Part shown: piece after piece, positions 1 through 13,100 of the stretch | Layout of the letters: the number at the start of each line of letters is the position of its first letter | Numbering within the stretch: the first letter of the stretch is position 1 | DNA from: Trichobilharzia szidati | Lineage: Eukaryota; Platyhelminthes; Trematoda; Strigeidida; Schistosomatidae | Reading direction: 5' to 3' | DNA length: 64,000 nt | Assembly (NCBI GenBank): GCA_944472155.2 | Contig: OX235277.1 | Span: 14,890,804-14,954,803 of the forward strand | The notes under the pieces: generated by a model | What the model was told of the DNA's origin: nothing | Seen by the model: the letters and a program-made list of their open reading frames with translations, nothing else | Database searches by the model: none | Made by a program: the position numbers and the translations under genes

Positions 1-202
1 AAACCAACCATTGGAAATGAATCTAATGCTCGCCAGTGGCCTGCTGCAGGCTGATGTTCCCTGGAGTTCGAGTGAGAAGTATTTAACACTGAGGTCCATT
101 CAGATATCACGTGTGAGGATGGATGTCCCACTGATGATATTGGTTGTTTTCGCGCTAAATAGCGAATCAGTAGAAGTTAGAATTCATGATTAATTTCAAA
201 GT

Positions 203-345
203 GTCCCAGTGGCTGAATAGTATGCGAGCTTGCCTTTTAAACGGAAGGTCCCAGGTTTGAGCCCAAGTGGATGCGTTTTGCAGATGATTCCTAAAATAGA
301 ATGAAATAGCTGTCAATTACATCCTGTTTAATTTATTCTTATTGA
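203..345 (+). repeat. tRNA-headed SINE with degenerate hammerhead (SM-alpha-like), in copy A
   Basis: The head looks like a tRNA: an A-box-like stretch (GTGGCTGAATAGTATGCG) and a B-box-like stretch (GGTTTGAGCCC, about 253-263) lie at tRNA spacing. They are followed by a hammerhead-like segment at 273-320. A tRNA-like promoter followed by a hammerhead is the arrangement I know from the schistosome SM-alpha SINE. The copy is decayed: the head has mismatches and the ribozyme core has a changed base. Copy B keeps only the head (30,149-30,227) and lacks everything from the ribozyme to about position 843. Confidence 0.65.
273..320 (+). ncRNA. Degenerate hammerhead ribozyme
   Basis: The core reads CAGATGA (281-287) where CUGANGA is expected, then a weak stem II, then GAAA (303-306), a short stem III of ATAG/CTGT and a GTC cleavage triplet ending at 314. 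The stem I strands (GTTTTG and AATTAC) pair poorly. It is recognisable mainly by comparison with the better copy at 8,663-8,708. Probably inactive. Confidence 0.5.
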
Positions 346-3300
346 TGCAAATTCGAAGAGGGGGGTCCACTATTTCCTATGTAATAATTTTTATAGGTGT
401 TGAAATGTATCTTTTAGAAGATGATGGTTTGGTTTTCTTTCGCTGTCAAGTCTTTCGAATTACATGGAAACAATTAAAGTAGACTGTTGGCTTGTGGGAG
501 ACAGAGACTTAACTTATACAAGCTTCGAATGGTCCTGCAGTGATTTTGTATATATGTTATTTTAATCTGGTGGGACATTTATATTTTGGTTGCAATGAGG
601 ACTTTTGATTCAGTTAGTTGACTTGAAGGTTGACATCTTCAATAGAAGACAGCCTTAAGACATTATTCTTTCATTTTCACTAATGTAATAGTGATGAAAT
701 AGATCCGTGTCCTCATGAGTAATGTTAACATGTTTTTTGCTTTTTGCTATTCGGTTGTAGTTGGTGTAACTGAGTATTTGACTGTCATGAGTTCATAGTT
801 TGTACACACACAAAACATCAATTCTGGCCAAGTTTGCTAGGTTAAGTGATTAACAAACCATTTGAGAATTCTAAATGCTGACTTCAAGTTGAAGTATGCG
901 CTGTAAATGTTGCCTGGTAAGCCAATGAAGGCTTCACATTTAGGCAGTAGAGCTCGCAGAACTTGAATGCACCAACATATTACTCTCTTTCCTTTTCTAT
1001 GCCGATCGAGATCTCATAATTATTATTTGTAGTAGTCTTTCAGTTCCGTTGGTTTACTGAATACTGCAGGTATAATCTCGAAGTGAAAGATATTTATGAG
1101 TGACATATCTGCATGAGATAAACAGTGTAAGTAGGTTCCGCGTTCGCGAATATGCCCTCGGTCTGATAAATATATATTGACTTCGTGACAGATCTATTTC
1201 ATGCATTATAAAATAATAATTTTCCGATGGGTTCCTAAGGATAAAGAAGCTTTTTCCTTATTTGAGAATACTTCGAAACTGAGCAAGAGCATCACTGACG
1301 TATATGCCATATGATTCTATGGAGTATATTGTTGTTTATGTCAAGTGGACTTTATTTCACTCTTAATTAACGAAGTATTCTGGTTATTCTTTGATTAACG
1401 ATTAATCTGATACATTGTTTAATTATGGTTTGACATGACAATACTTATCCCTGGTGTTTCTGTAAACAATCCATCAAATTCTTGCATTAAACATTGTGAA
1501 ATGTTAATATTGGCGCAAGAATTATGGTCACGTTTAAGAATATCTGCGAAAATCTTCTGCCTTTCAGATACTATGTACAGTAGAAAACAAAGCAGTTCAC
1601 TTTAAACAGTCAAGATCCTCAACGTGGCTTGCTAATAACCCATCAGTAATGTAGAAACCTCTATTTCGAAAAAATATATATATGGATTATGAATAAATAA
1701 TTATGAACTATGAATTATTAATTTTATTGAATGGAAACTGCTTATGGGTTATTCCAAAATGAAAAGAAATAGATTCATGGTAAAGTTCCAGATGCGGTTT
1801 GATATATTAAGTAGTCATGTTAGAAGAGAGTGAATTTAACTTGTTAAATTAGGAGTTAGGCCACATAGTATTTCGTGTTAAGTTGATGAAACACTGGTCC
1901 CTTCTTTGGCTGTTCTGCTGGCCTTCTGTAAATCAAAAATACAAATATTTGTATCGCTTGATAAATGAATATACAAATGTCTCTTTACAAATGTTTGATA
2001 CATAAGCTATTTATAAACCGCAACTATTTCTAGTTAATGTAGCCTGTTTTGAATTGTTATTCTTGCAAACACCCTAAAGGAAACTCGTATTTCATACAAC
2101 GAAAGTAATACATGAAAGTCGTCTAATTCAGACCGGAGGTAGCATAAAATGTTCAGAATAATATGTTAGATACAACTGTAAAAATCTAGTGCAAAAAACA
2201 CATTTTTTTCTCAATAGGTCGTGCTATTTGCGAAATGTGTGAACAATAGAGAGCACCTCATTTATGTAAGGAACTGAAAATATTTCGAAATGTGGACAGT
2301 CGTTTAGTAACCGTACGACATAATTGACCATGAAGTATCACCATAAACTTTTCAATAATGAATATCCACTCACAAATTATGTGTCGATGTTCAATGTGTA
2401 TTGTGATCAAGTCAATAAGGATCAGATTTCGATGATTGTTTTTTTCAAAGTAAACTCAAAATACCAACTGATTCTAACTGCACACTGGATGAGAGAATAT
2501 ATATGGATTTATATTACTGTATCGACGTATACAGTGTCAATTAATCTATTACTCGAAGCGAGTCGTGTACACGCTACAATACTGGAAGGTTCACTGTAAA
2601 CATGATTCTTTTTCTCTGATTCGAATAACTTAATTTCTAAGATTACAATTTCCCTGTAGGCAGTTACATCGCGATCAAACTGACGAGATCACAGAACACA
2701 ACCGAATAATAACATACACTTGAGCTACAAATCATCTGTATTATTATTTATGCAACATACATTCTTATTCATGTCATCCATGATACATATGATAATGACA
2801 TGGATATATGTTATACATTTGTGTTTGTTCTTGAAGTATTCAAATGTCCGCAGTGAGGTAACATCTCGAAGACCGTACAATAATAATGAGGTGGAAACTT
2901 ACTTCCTCTATCAATCATTTGAGAAAAATATATTAAGTACTATTCATCCTCATCTGGCATATTCAGTTAGGCTGTAATTCCTTTACGTGGGTCATGAACT
3001 TGACTTTTGCAGTAAAGCAACTGAAGAGTTAGTGAACTGTCCAATAGATTTAAAGAAAAATAAGGAATTTGCACAGACGCTGACCATACACTCCGTCACT
3101 GGCCATTTCAAATTCGAATATACTTCTTTTTGCATCCACACTATATTGATGAATGAAGAAAAACATTCTCTTCACGTAGTTACAAAAATGGAAAACCTCA
3201 TTTCATCTCTTCCTATACATTTCACTTTTACAGGAAGTATGTTCCAATGTAGGTCCATGGTCAAATTATTCATTCCATATGATCGCTAACAGAGTGATAC

Positions 3301-4100
3301 CATGAATTAAACAATGTTCACCCGTAAAATCACACCTTCGTATTTCGCCTCAACCTCACAAATTTACAATAAAGGAGGAAGTTTAACTTATTTAGACTCA
3401 TTGAAATAACAGATCGTATCGAAGATTTAAAACAGCTGTTGAGATAATTTGTAGTAGATTTGCAAATGCTATTCATCTTTTCTAATCACTGGTTCTGATT
3501 TATTGATGCGAAAACGTGTCCAGCACTTGGTTATCTTAACTGGGTTGTATCAGCGTGGTTCACACTTAAGTGACTGCTATAAGGAACTTGCTTAAGCAGT
3601 CATCAAAATGTTTGACACTCAGTTTTTATGGCGCAAATATATTCTCTTTTTGAAATGCGAAGTCATTTTAGTATTATTGGTTTGTAAATTAGACACATGG
3701 GTCCTCGTAACGTACTTAGACAGAAGTCTATTTACGTAATCAGTTGTTGATGGAAGTGAAAAGTAAGCAAAATGTATATAAAAGTTTTGAAAGTAAAAAT
3801 GGAGTCATCATGTAAAATTTCTTCATTTGTATTATGAAGGTCAGTAATACAGATATATTATCACTTAATTCACGCTTCAACTTTGATGCATGCATACATA
3901 ATCAGAAACCGTAGTATATAACAATCACAATAAAATGAAGTGACCTACTCAATCTTTATGAATCACATACTGTTAATTATCAGTTTGCCATAAAGAAAGT
4001 GGAAACAACTTTGTATACTGCAATAATCAGAGATAAAATTTAACCTTCGATAATTGGGAATAATCCAGTGTGAATAAATAAAGTTTGTTATTATGCTTTG
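346..4100. other. No gene recognised; 5' part of copy A beyond the last found micro-exon
   Basis: I see no supportable coding gene here. The open frames present are short and not preserved in frame in copy B (30,230-34,000). About 346-843 is absent from copy B. A well-conserved splice-donor-like AGGAA|GTAAGT lies on the minus strand near 2,895 with an acceptor-like ATTACAG 69 nt upstream (near 2,966), but every frame of that 69-nt stretch holds a stop, so I did not call an exon. The 3' end of the minus-strand micro-exon gene (terminal exon and poly(A) site) may lie here unrecognised. Confidence 0.5.
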
Positions 4101-4166
4101 ATTTTATATTGTTATACGGAAAACAAAACGATTAACTGTCTGAATATTATGCAGTAAGTCACTTAC

Positions 4167-4172
4167 CGAGGT
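4167..4172 (-). CDS. MEG copy A micro-exon, 6 nt (last one found)
   Basis: ACCTCG between TTTTAAATTGAAG and GTAAGTGA; reads DL. B partner 34,045-34,050 (CCCTCG) between TTTTAAATTGCAG and GTGAGTGA. Further exons must lie downstream because it ends in a donor. Confidence 0.7.
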
Positions 4173-7100
4173 CTTCAATTTAAAATACAGGGATCATTAT
4201 ATAAGTTCGTTCTAAAATCCGTTGTACTGTTGGCGCAGGAACAAGCGCTGGGGTGGAATGCAGCATGATACAAAAACATATCGTCATACAACATCGTTAC
4301 AACTTAAGGTTTCTGTTTCTTTCTTGAATTCACTATGGATTCGTTGCATATTTCATCACTAGAGTATTCAAACTTTAGGGTTAAATGAGATTTAGCAAAA
4401 TAATACTACAGTCTGCTTTTGGAATATTTCAGGTGATTGCAACCAGAAAACTTAGCAGCTTAACAGACTACGTGTTTACGCTCTCCGAATTTAGCTTATG
4501 CCATCACCATTTTATTATTCAGAGGTGATTGTAACAGTTTTATGTGGAATACATAAAATGAAATTTTTTCAAAGGTTGTTTTAGATGCAGTGCTTCGAGC
4601 ACTCAAAACAACTTTTATATTCGTACAAACGTATCGAAGACTCACCTTTATCTGTATTGAAATATGAAAGCCCATTTTATTTTTGTCCATCAAATCTTTA
4701 TCTAATTCTCTGTCATGTCGTATGACCACTGCAGAGGGCATGATCTTTACTAAAGTCATCCAATAGAAACAGAAACTTCAAAGAATGTTAAAAGGCTAAC
4801 TTTGATACAAACATTAGTGATGACGGCCGGTAAGAGCACTCGAAACGCAAGACTATCTACAATCATTCTTCAGATAAGCGATAAGACAACCCTGATGATT
4901 CGGAATTTTCATGATGTATTAGGCATTATGAGGTCTCTTTTGAGCACACAGAAAAATATATTTTGTCGTATAGATTTACCACGAAACGGATAAAGATGAT
5001 TAATATGCAGACGACAACCAGGAACAAATTGACAGCGTAGCCAACGTGAAGCCACGAACAGTATCGTGTATCATCGTAAGAAACAGACCAGAATAACCAT
5101 CACCTGCCTGTTTCGAATTCACCCGTTCGATGCAATCAACTAATAAGTAATCTGAATTCTGATTTAGCAACATGGAGAGCAGTGCCAGGAACCATTATAC
5201 AACCTACTCAATGACTACATTATGATGAAGTACGCAGAGTAATTCTTAACGAGATTCGCAGTAAAGCACTTGAAGTGAAGATGAGACTGATACAGGCTTG
5301 ATTACTATAGTCAACTTTCCTTTTGATTGCGATAGACGACCAGGAGTGAAGTTATTGGCATTTGAAAGGTCTCCAAGTGACTAAAAAAGACTATCAATCA
5401 ATTGTGTTTCGCGAACCGAAAGGATAACAAGTGATACATAATTTAGCAAAACAGCAACAAATAAGACTCTTGAGCTGTAAACTAGAGATGAATATACTGC
5501 ACGAATTAGAGTCAGAACCGAAGACTATGCTGATAGTAGAAGAAAATACAAGTGAATTGTTGAATGCACACATGCCACACTGCAACCTGCATTACACACC
5601 GAAAAATCGCCGCATAACTTCAGCGTGAAAAAATTCGATACTTTCGCTGAAAGACTCACCGACTTCTTCTATTTAATGAAATAAAAGATGTAATACTTAT
5701 AAAGTTCTAAAGATTTCAGCATAAATGTGTTTCAGATGTGCTTTACCCAGAGTATGTTATGTCGTTGTCGCCAAAATTTGACTAAACAAATGATACCACC
5801 AGATCATATATCCCAGTTTAGTGAGTTGAGTGAAATCGGTATGGATAACTATCATTTATACTTATTTAAACTCACAGTTCAGTTGCATATCTCATAAATA
5901 TTCAGTTCAATATCTCTATATCATGAGCTTTCAATAAAAATTGAATAAGCTGAAATAAGCAAGTTGATCGTTGTAATAACTCACCAGTTAATTCTGAGCA
6001 ACAATGAAGACGTAAATATAGCTACAGTTTGTAAACAGTTTGCAATAATTACTATTATATGTTCAATACGACAATGTCACATATTCAGTGAGAAACTATT
6101 ATAAGCCTAAATGGACGACAACTGGTAATGCAATACTTCTGAAGGCCCCGTCTAGTGTCATATTGCATACCATTTGAAACCGGGAAGAAACTGCTGTCCA
6201 CACTAAAGGTGACCATTCAATCTGTAATGCAATGAAATTTACAACCATTTTTTCACCTAATTCATAAAAAGTTTATTCACCCACTCACCGGCTCTCCCTT
6301 CAAGTGAAAAGTAAACCAATTTATCTATAAGCAGAGAGCTGGAATCATCTTTTAAGTAAATTCATCTTGTTTTAAAAAAGTATGTTTGCGAAAACGCAGT
6401 GAGCAATAGTGATGCAGGAAAATCCTCCTTCTGATTGGCTATCTAGTGACATCAGTTCCACTCTAATGATATGAAGCTTTGTAGGAAAAAGTTGTCTCTG
6501 TGTAAGGTAGTGAGAGAACTAAAATCATGTATCAGTAACAACTCAGTTATTTGACTTATATCATCCAACATATGAAATTATGAAAATTGATGAGTACAAC
6601 TTGAGAGAACGCAATCTAGAGCAACAATGAATAGGAAAATACTCAGCAGGAAAGACTCATCTATCAGTCAATGTCCTTTGGAAAGAGAGTTTTCCAATAA
6701 CTGACCTCATTGAACATCTATTTTCCTTATCTTTTCCGAATTTCCATCTTATCAGAATTTACAGGGAACCGATCTTCAGGAATTAAAGCATTGATTTGAA
6801 CAATTTATTCTCCCAGGGAAATATGGCTGACTGATACTCATGTGATATTTTAGTGGTAATGACAAAATATATGTTCACCTTATTATTTATTGATTTCTCA
6901 TAAACCTTTTCAAGCCTACATGTTTGATCAATACAGTAACTATGGAGAATCAAATGACTCGGTTAATAGAGCGTTTTGATACACAAATGGGAAAGGTGTG
7001 GACACCAATGACTGAAGAGTCCTACTGAGTGTTATTTTCGAAGCAAACAAGTATCTACTTACTTTGGGCTAGAAAAGAACAAATGTCATTTCTGTATTTT

Positions 7101-10100
7101 AGATCAAATAGCAAACATTCAATTCAATTCTAACTAACCACTTATTGAAGTGAGATTCATAAGGCACTGTTTATATGAAGATTTGACTCATCTTGTATGC
7201 AGTGATTTCATAATATTACTGTAGAGGAATTCCAAAATGTGATTTTTGATTGTTTGATGATGAAATTTATCAGCATTACACGACATACCGATAAAATGTT
7301 TCAGATTTAATTTTTATAATTGATCAATGTCAGTCTTTACTTTCATAAGCTTCCATCGCTCTCTCACCTGCACGATCACTTCCAATTTTTTGCGTAATTC
7401 CCTGAACTGTGAATACATATTTATATGTGGCTCACTTTAATACGATTCACTTGAACGAATGATAGTTTGAATTTCTGATCCGCTAAGTTATACACATGGA
7501 GTTTCTTAGAAAACCATTTACTGAAATAGTATATGTTGAATATTGAACTCTACAATGATATCAGTATTGATGTTCCGATAGTTGGCACGGAATAGGAACG
7601 AAGTCAATTTTTATTGAAACTTGATACGTTTCTACACAAATACAAATGTACATACATACTTATATTGAAGAAAATTGTCTAGTGAATTTAGGACTGAGAT
7701 TTATTTGACATAAGATGCTGTGCAGCTATACTGCGGCAAACGTACGATCTTCCCCTATATTAAAACAAGAGGAAAATGCATTAACCTCTACTTCACAGGA
7801 AAAGTGTATTGGCGTAATACATTTTGAAAGTGTCTGCTCGTAGTTCACACTTATATAAAAGTCAAAAAAAATATTTCGAATTTGTCGAAATTCCTCGATT
7901 TTTTAATGATAAGCCTCCGATATTACTAAGTGACGAAGAATGAGATCATACACTTTCAAAGAAACTGACAAGAGATAGTTATTGCACCCACTGAGTCAAT
8001 GAAGAAGATATGTTAAAAAATGATTTGACTCACTATAAACTTCTTAAGAGAGAAAAAAATGAACACATTCAGCGTAGACCTAATATCTACACATTAGTAC
8101 AGGCAAAATATATAGGTGTAAAGTCATTCTATGTAGGCGGCATCACACTTCTCATATGATACTTGAACAAGTTTATGACGACAAATAATGCGCGACCCAT
8201 ATATTTGTCTTCATCTGTTTAGAGGAAGCTTTGTGGTAATGCCTATCCAGTATGGTTTCATCACGAAACTGCATTCCATATCAATCACATTTTAATTAAA
8301 ACATTTTTATATATCAACTTGTATCCATGCATCTTTAGTTCATTTATTTTTGTGGAGTGTAAATTAACAATTACAAAGCACTTACTCATGAGTTCTTACA
8401 TTCAGATGTCATCAAAAATGTTAGTTATCAGATTTGACATCACAAAATAAATTTGGAGAATTGGTCGGATTCAATAAATTTTATTACATTATAATACAAG
8501 ATTGGAAAATTCATAAGTCATTTGTCACTCAGAGTTGCTTTCAGAATACCCAAGATAATTGAATCCGGATAACAAAATATTAACTTACATCCAATTTAAA
8601 GTATGGTTAAACTAAGCTCGCCCGGTAACCAGAAGGTCCAGGGTTCGAATCCCGGTGGGTGCGTACTGTTGAAGAGTCCCAAACTAGGACGAAACAGCTG
8701 TCCAGTACTCCCAGGTTTTCCAATGGTTCTCTAACTGATGTCACCTCATGATGAAATCCTGTAACCAATCAAATCCCTACAAACCAACACTTGAAAACTA
8801 CAATTTCATGAATGTCTCTGCAAGCTATTCCACTGAAATCACTTTTCATAATTGCTTTGATAAACTGCAACTGGGTTCTTTACCTTCTTTTCTTTGATTG
8901 AACTTTATAAATTGCTTAGGTTATATCTATTTAAGACTCTTCAGGCAAGAAATCTCTCTAGTGTGTATTCGTTGGTGACCCTAGAGTATAGAGTGGATTA
9001 TAATCGATTTTCATGTGACGCTATCGCAAGTGCTTACTTGACTGCAGACTGTTGTGCAAAATAACCAATTTAAGGTTACAACACATATCACATTTGAGAA
9101 GACCTTGGGCGTGGAACAAATTCGAGCGTCTCATAAAAATCTCATCACGACTTTTATCAACTGTTTCACCACTGATTTGTATGTTTACGACGTGAAAAGT
9201 GCCCGTGAAGTGTGTCTTAGTTTCGTCTTCATTTATCCGGTTTAATATTCACTCCTCTTAAGTATTCCAGAAAATCTTGTGAAAACATTTTATGATTTTA
9301 GTAAATGGATGACTTACCTTCCACGTCTGCGTACAAATTTTGACGTATGAGGTAAAAGTTTATACGCTAATCAAAGTATTTCTAACAATGAGTGTACACG
9401 GAATATGCAGAAATCAAGTTAAAAAAAACGCTTTACTTTAATGGAATCATCCTCTGTTTTTATCACACAGTGATAGAGCTGTTACATAATTGACTCCAGG
9501 TGCATATGTCAAGTTTACTCAGAATACCAGATCAATTTTTCATCAGGTAAATTTACACAGAATCCTACTATTCTATATATCCATGAACATTCTTCTTAAG
9601 GAAATCCGATAAACACTGCAGAAAGTTGATTTAATGGGGAAACGTTATGTGGCATGGCGTATGTTTTAGAAAGCTTAGGGAAACGCATCTTTCAATTATC
9701 GCCATGATTGTTCGTCCACTGACCTCCAATTCATACATTTTTTCTCCACACCACATTGCCATTGCATTACCAATGTATTCACAAAGACTTGACTACCTAT
9801 AATATATCTAAACATCATGTCATGTATAAAATGTCATCGAACAGCTACATCTGTGAAATCATGATAAATCCCGAAATCAATTCCTCAGCAGGTGTGTTAT
9901 GAAGAAGCCCAGTATAACTGATGTGTTTGTAATTTTCACTACTTAGGTCAACGAGCACAGACAGTATGTCAACTAATTCATGAATAATCCATGGTTAAAC
10001 CGTAAAATTTTCGCCTATTTTACAGTATTGGTAGGACGCTTTACGAACTCAGTATTCACACAGCGGGTAGACCGAACATAATCATTTTTACTTATTTTCA

Positions 10101-13100
10101 TCACTTCATTTACTTGTAATTAAACCGATTACACCAGAAAAATTCTAGAAATCTTACTTATTTTAACAGTAACTGTTGATATTAAAATGATTCATTATAA
10201 TTCACTTCGACAATTGTTGATCGGCTTTGAATCTCTTCATATGACACCATTCAAAACAAGTGAAAATCTTAACATCAAAAGTAAGCATGTGTGAAGAAAT
10301 CCTGCTTAAATATTTCTCATCATTGTGTTCACCTCTAAATCAATAATCATTCTTCTCAAGGATAATCACTGAACACTTCATAGTGTTTACTAAACACAGA
10401 ATTTTGTTATAATGTTCACTTCTAGAGTATCTGCGAATAGATCTTATATTATTGTGGTTACTCATCCCTTGGCATCTAGGTGGAGCATACGAACTGCTTA
10501 GGATGTTTCCATTGAATTTCAATCATATCAATACGGACGTAATTGGTTTCGCCTAATTATAAAATGTCACCTAACACCTGTATCTATAGAAAGATGATTA
10601 CATTCTAAACGTAGTCCTCAGCTTATGGTCAAAGTGATCAGGTTGCAAAGAATTCGAGTGAATATGAGCTGATTGTAATTTTTCCAGATAAATATACTAC
10701 TGTTGCTTATAAGAATACCGGATTCACATGAATTATCAATGAACTCCAGCACGTATCATAGTTTAACTCATCAAACCTCGAATTATTGTGTTTCAAATAG
10801 AATACTGTCAATTTACGAAAATTCACAGCGAAAGACAGTTGACTATGTTTCCTACATTTTTGACAGCACATATTTGGATATACTATGACGGTACTGAGAA
10901 AATTTCAGAAAAACCTACTTCGCTCTCCATTGATTTGATGTACTGCAATATTTTAGCAAAAGTAATTTCAATGATTGATAACGAAATTGGAATATAGTTC
11001 ATGTAAGACTACTGTTTACTGATAAAATTGTTAAAAGTAATGAATGTCGTGCTGAAAATAGTCAGTCAGCATTTAGCTCAGTATATATTGGACAGTCTTC
11101 ATCTGTTTTGTAGTTAGATAATGACTGATGAACTACATTGAGTTGATGTGAAGACATGCAATGGTAACAATTTTGTCTATGCGATGTAGAACAGTAAACG
11201 TTACCATCCAGTTAGATGAAATAAAACGATTTTCTTTGTTCATCATTAGAAAGTGTGACTTATCTTATAAGTGTGACAAACTTGCGCAACTTATTCGAAT
11301 ATTCTCATGAAAAACGTAATTATCACACACATTTATATGGAAGGTGAGAAAGTATGACTTATTACAATACATTTGAGTAAGTCAAAAACGACAAATGCTT
11401 CAACATAATATCAGTTCAGTTTTTTTAGTTGTTTATTTGATTCTTGTCAACTGGTTACTCGATGGACTATATAAAAACATAAATTACACTATATATTTGA
11501 AGAAACATTTTATGACGGCAAAGATAAGCCTGACATCAGTATGTGTTGCTTGTATTGTTGAGTTTTCTTTAGTGATAGAGTTTTGAAGGTACAATTTACC
11601 CAGTAACAGTTCCATCAACTTCCTTCTTTGCCTTACCTTACCGCCCGACGCCATTTTTTCACCTCTTATTTGACATCCTCGCCTGTTTTCCATTGGTCAT
11701 GTAATTTTTGTAAAGTCGTTATTCTTTTTCAATCCTAACTATTTAACAACTTACATCGTTCCTGGCTAATGTTGCCCTTAGTTTCTAGCTATTTATCTTT
11801 GTCATCATGGAAAATGTATGTTACAATCTATCATGTAATTTATTTTTTGTTATCATTCATCTTGTAACCAGTTGAGAAGACTCAAAGAAAACACAAAAAA
11901 TTTAGTTAATAATATACTGGTACATTTCATATGAGGAAATAATCGCTTAGGAAGCAGTCTTTAACAGATAAATAAGTTTGAATGGCTGTGCGTTTCCTTG
12001 AAGCAGCAGCTACTGTAAGTGAGCCATCAAGTTATTCATAATTTCATGGTTTCGAATAACGCACCTCAATGCGTTAGATGTCATGGATCGTTAAACATGT
12101 TGTTCATAAAGATTCTATTGACATAGGTTTCATCAGCATTAGAAAAGAGAATCATTTATCCTAATTCGCCTTGCAGCATCGATGATTCAGGAAAGAAAGG
12201 TCGCGAGTGGATTATTATCATAGTTTGATTGAACGCTATTAAATAGTGTGACGTGCCAAGTCCATTCTTTGGTGCAGGCTGAATTCGATCAGTCGGGTTT
12301 GCAATGTAGCTACCGTTACATGTAGCTCGCCATCACGGTGCACATTGATTTGATGATATTAGAAAGTTAAAGACAATCGGCAGGAACCCTTGGACTCATC
12401 AGTCATACCGGAAATAGGTAAATCACTACTACCGATCAAATCAGAGATGGAAAATAACAGAATTATATAAACGAAGTTAGAAGGTTCTGTGAGTATCTTG
12501 ATATGATTATGAACAATAAATAGTCCTCGAAACGTCATCAGTACATATTACTGTATAACACTGTGTGACGAAACCAAAATAAGTTCTACGCACGATGGAT
12601 TTATACTGCGACAGAGAGCACAATTTCTATTCTTAAATCCGTGTTATCTCAATCCTGTCTTAACCTGAAATTCTTTGCTGAAAGTGCATTCTTGAATCCA
12701 TTGGTGACCGCTGTTGAATGAGAGGTATAAATGTTTCTATCTCTGCACTATGTTTTTATGAAGCACCAGTCTCATATTTACATGAAATTCAAATTTGTAG
12801 TGGCCTGCAACAGAGTTTTGCCTAAAGACTTTTTACTGGCGCTTCATAAAAACACAGATGGTGACATTTATACCTCCCATTCAACAACTGTAAGGCAAAG
12901 GCGGCCACCAATAAATTCACGAATGCAGTCTCAGCACAGAATTTTAGGTGAAGTTAAGATTGAGTTAACTTGGATTTAAGAATAAAACTTGTGCACTGTG
13001 CCGAAGTATAATTCCATTGTGGGTAAAACTTATTTTGGTTATGTCACACAGTGTTATACAGTGAAATTTACTGATGACGTTTCGAGCAGTATTTATTGTT

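Noticed and set aside
2895..2966. A 69-nt minus-strand exon between ATTACAG and GTAAGTTTCC
   Set aside because: Length is 3n and splice sites are conserved in B, but all three frames contain stops in both copies.
2324..3289. Three consecutive plus-strand open frames (2,324-2,599, 2,720-2,977, 2,987-3,289) as a gene
   Set aside because: None stays open in the aligned copy B region, there are no splice signals joining them, and codon content looks like random AT-rich DNA.
12520..12560. Hammerhead core at CTGATGACGTTTCG and its complement in the palindrome
   Set aside because: CTGATGA and the GAAAC complement overlap on opposite strands; no stem II or stem III can form in the right order.
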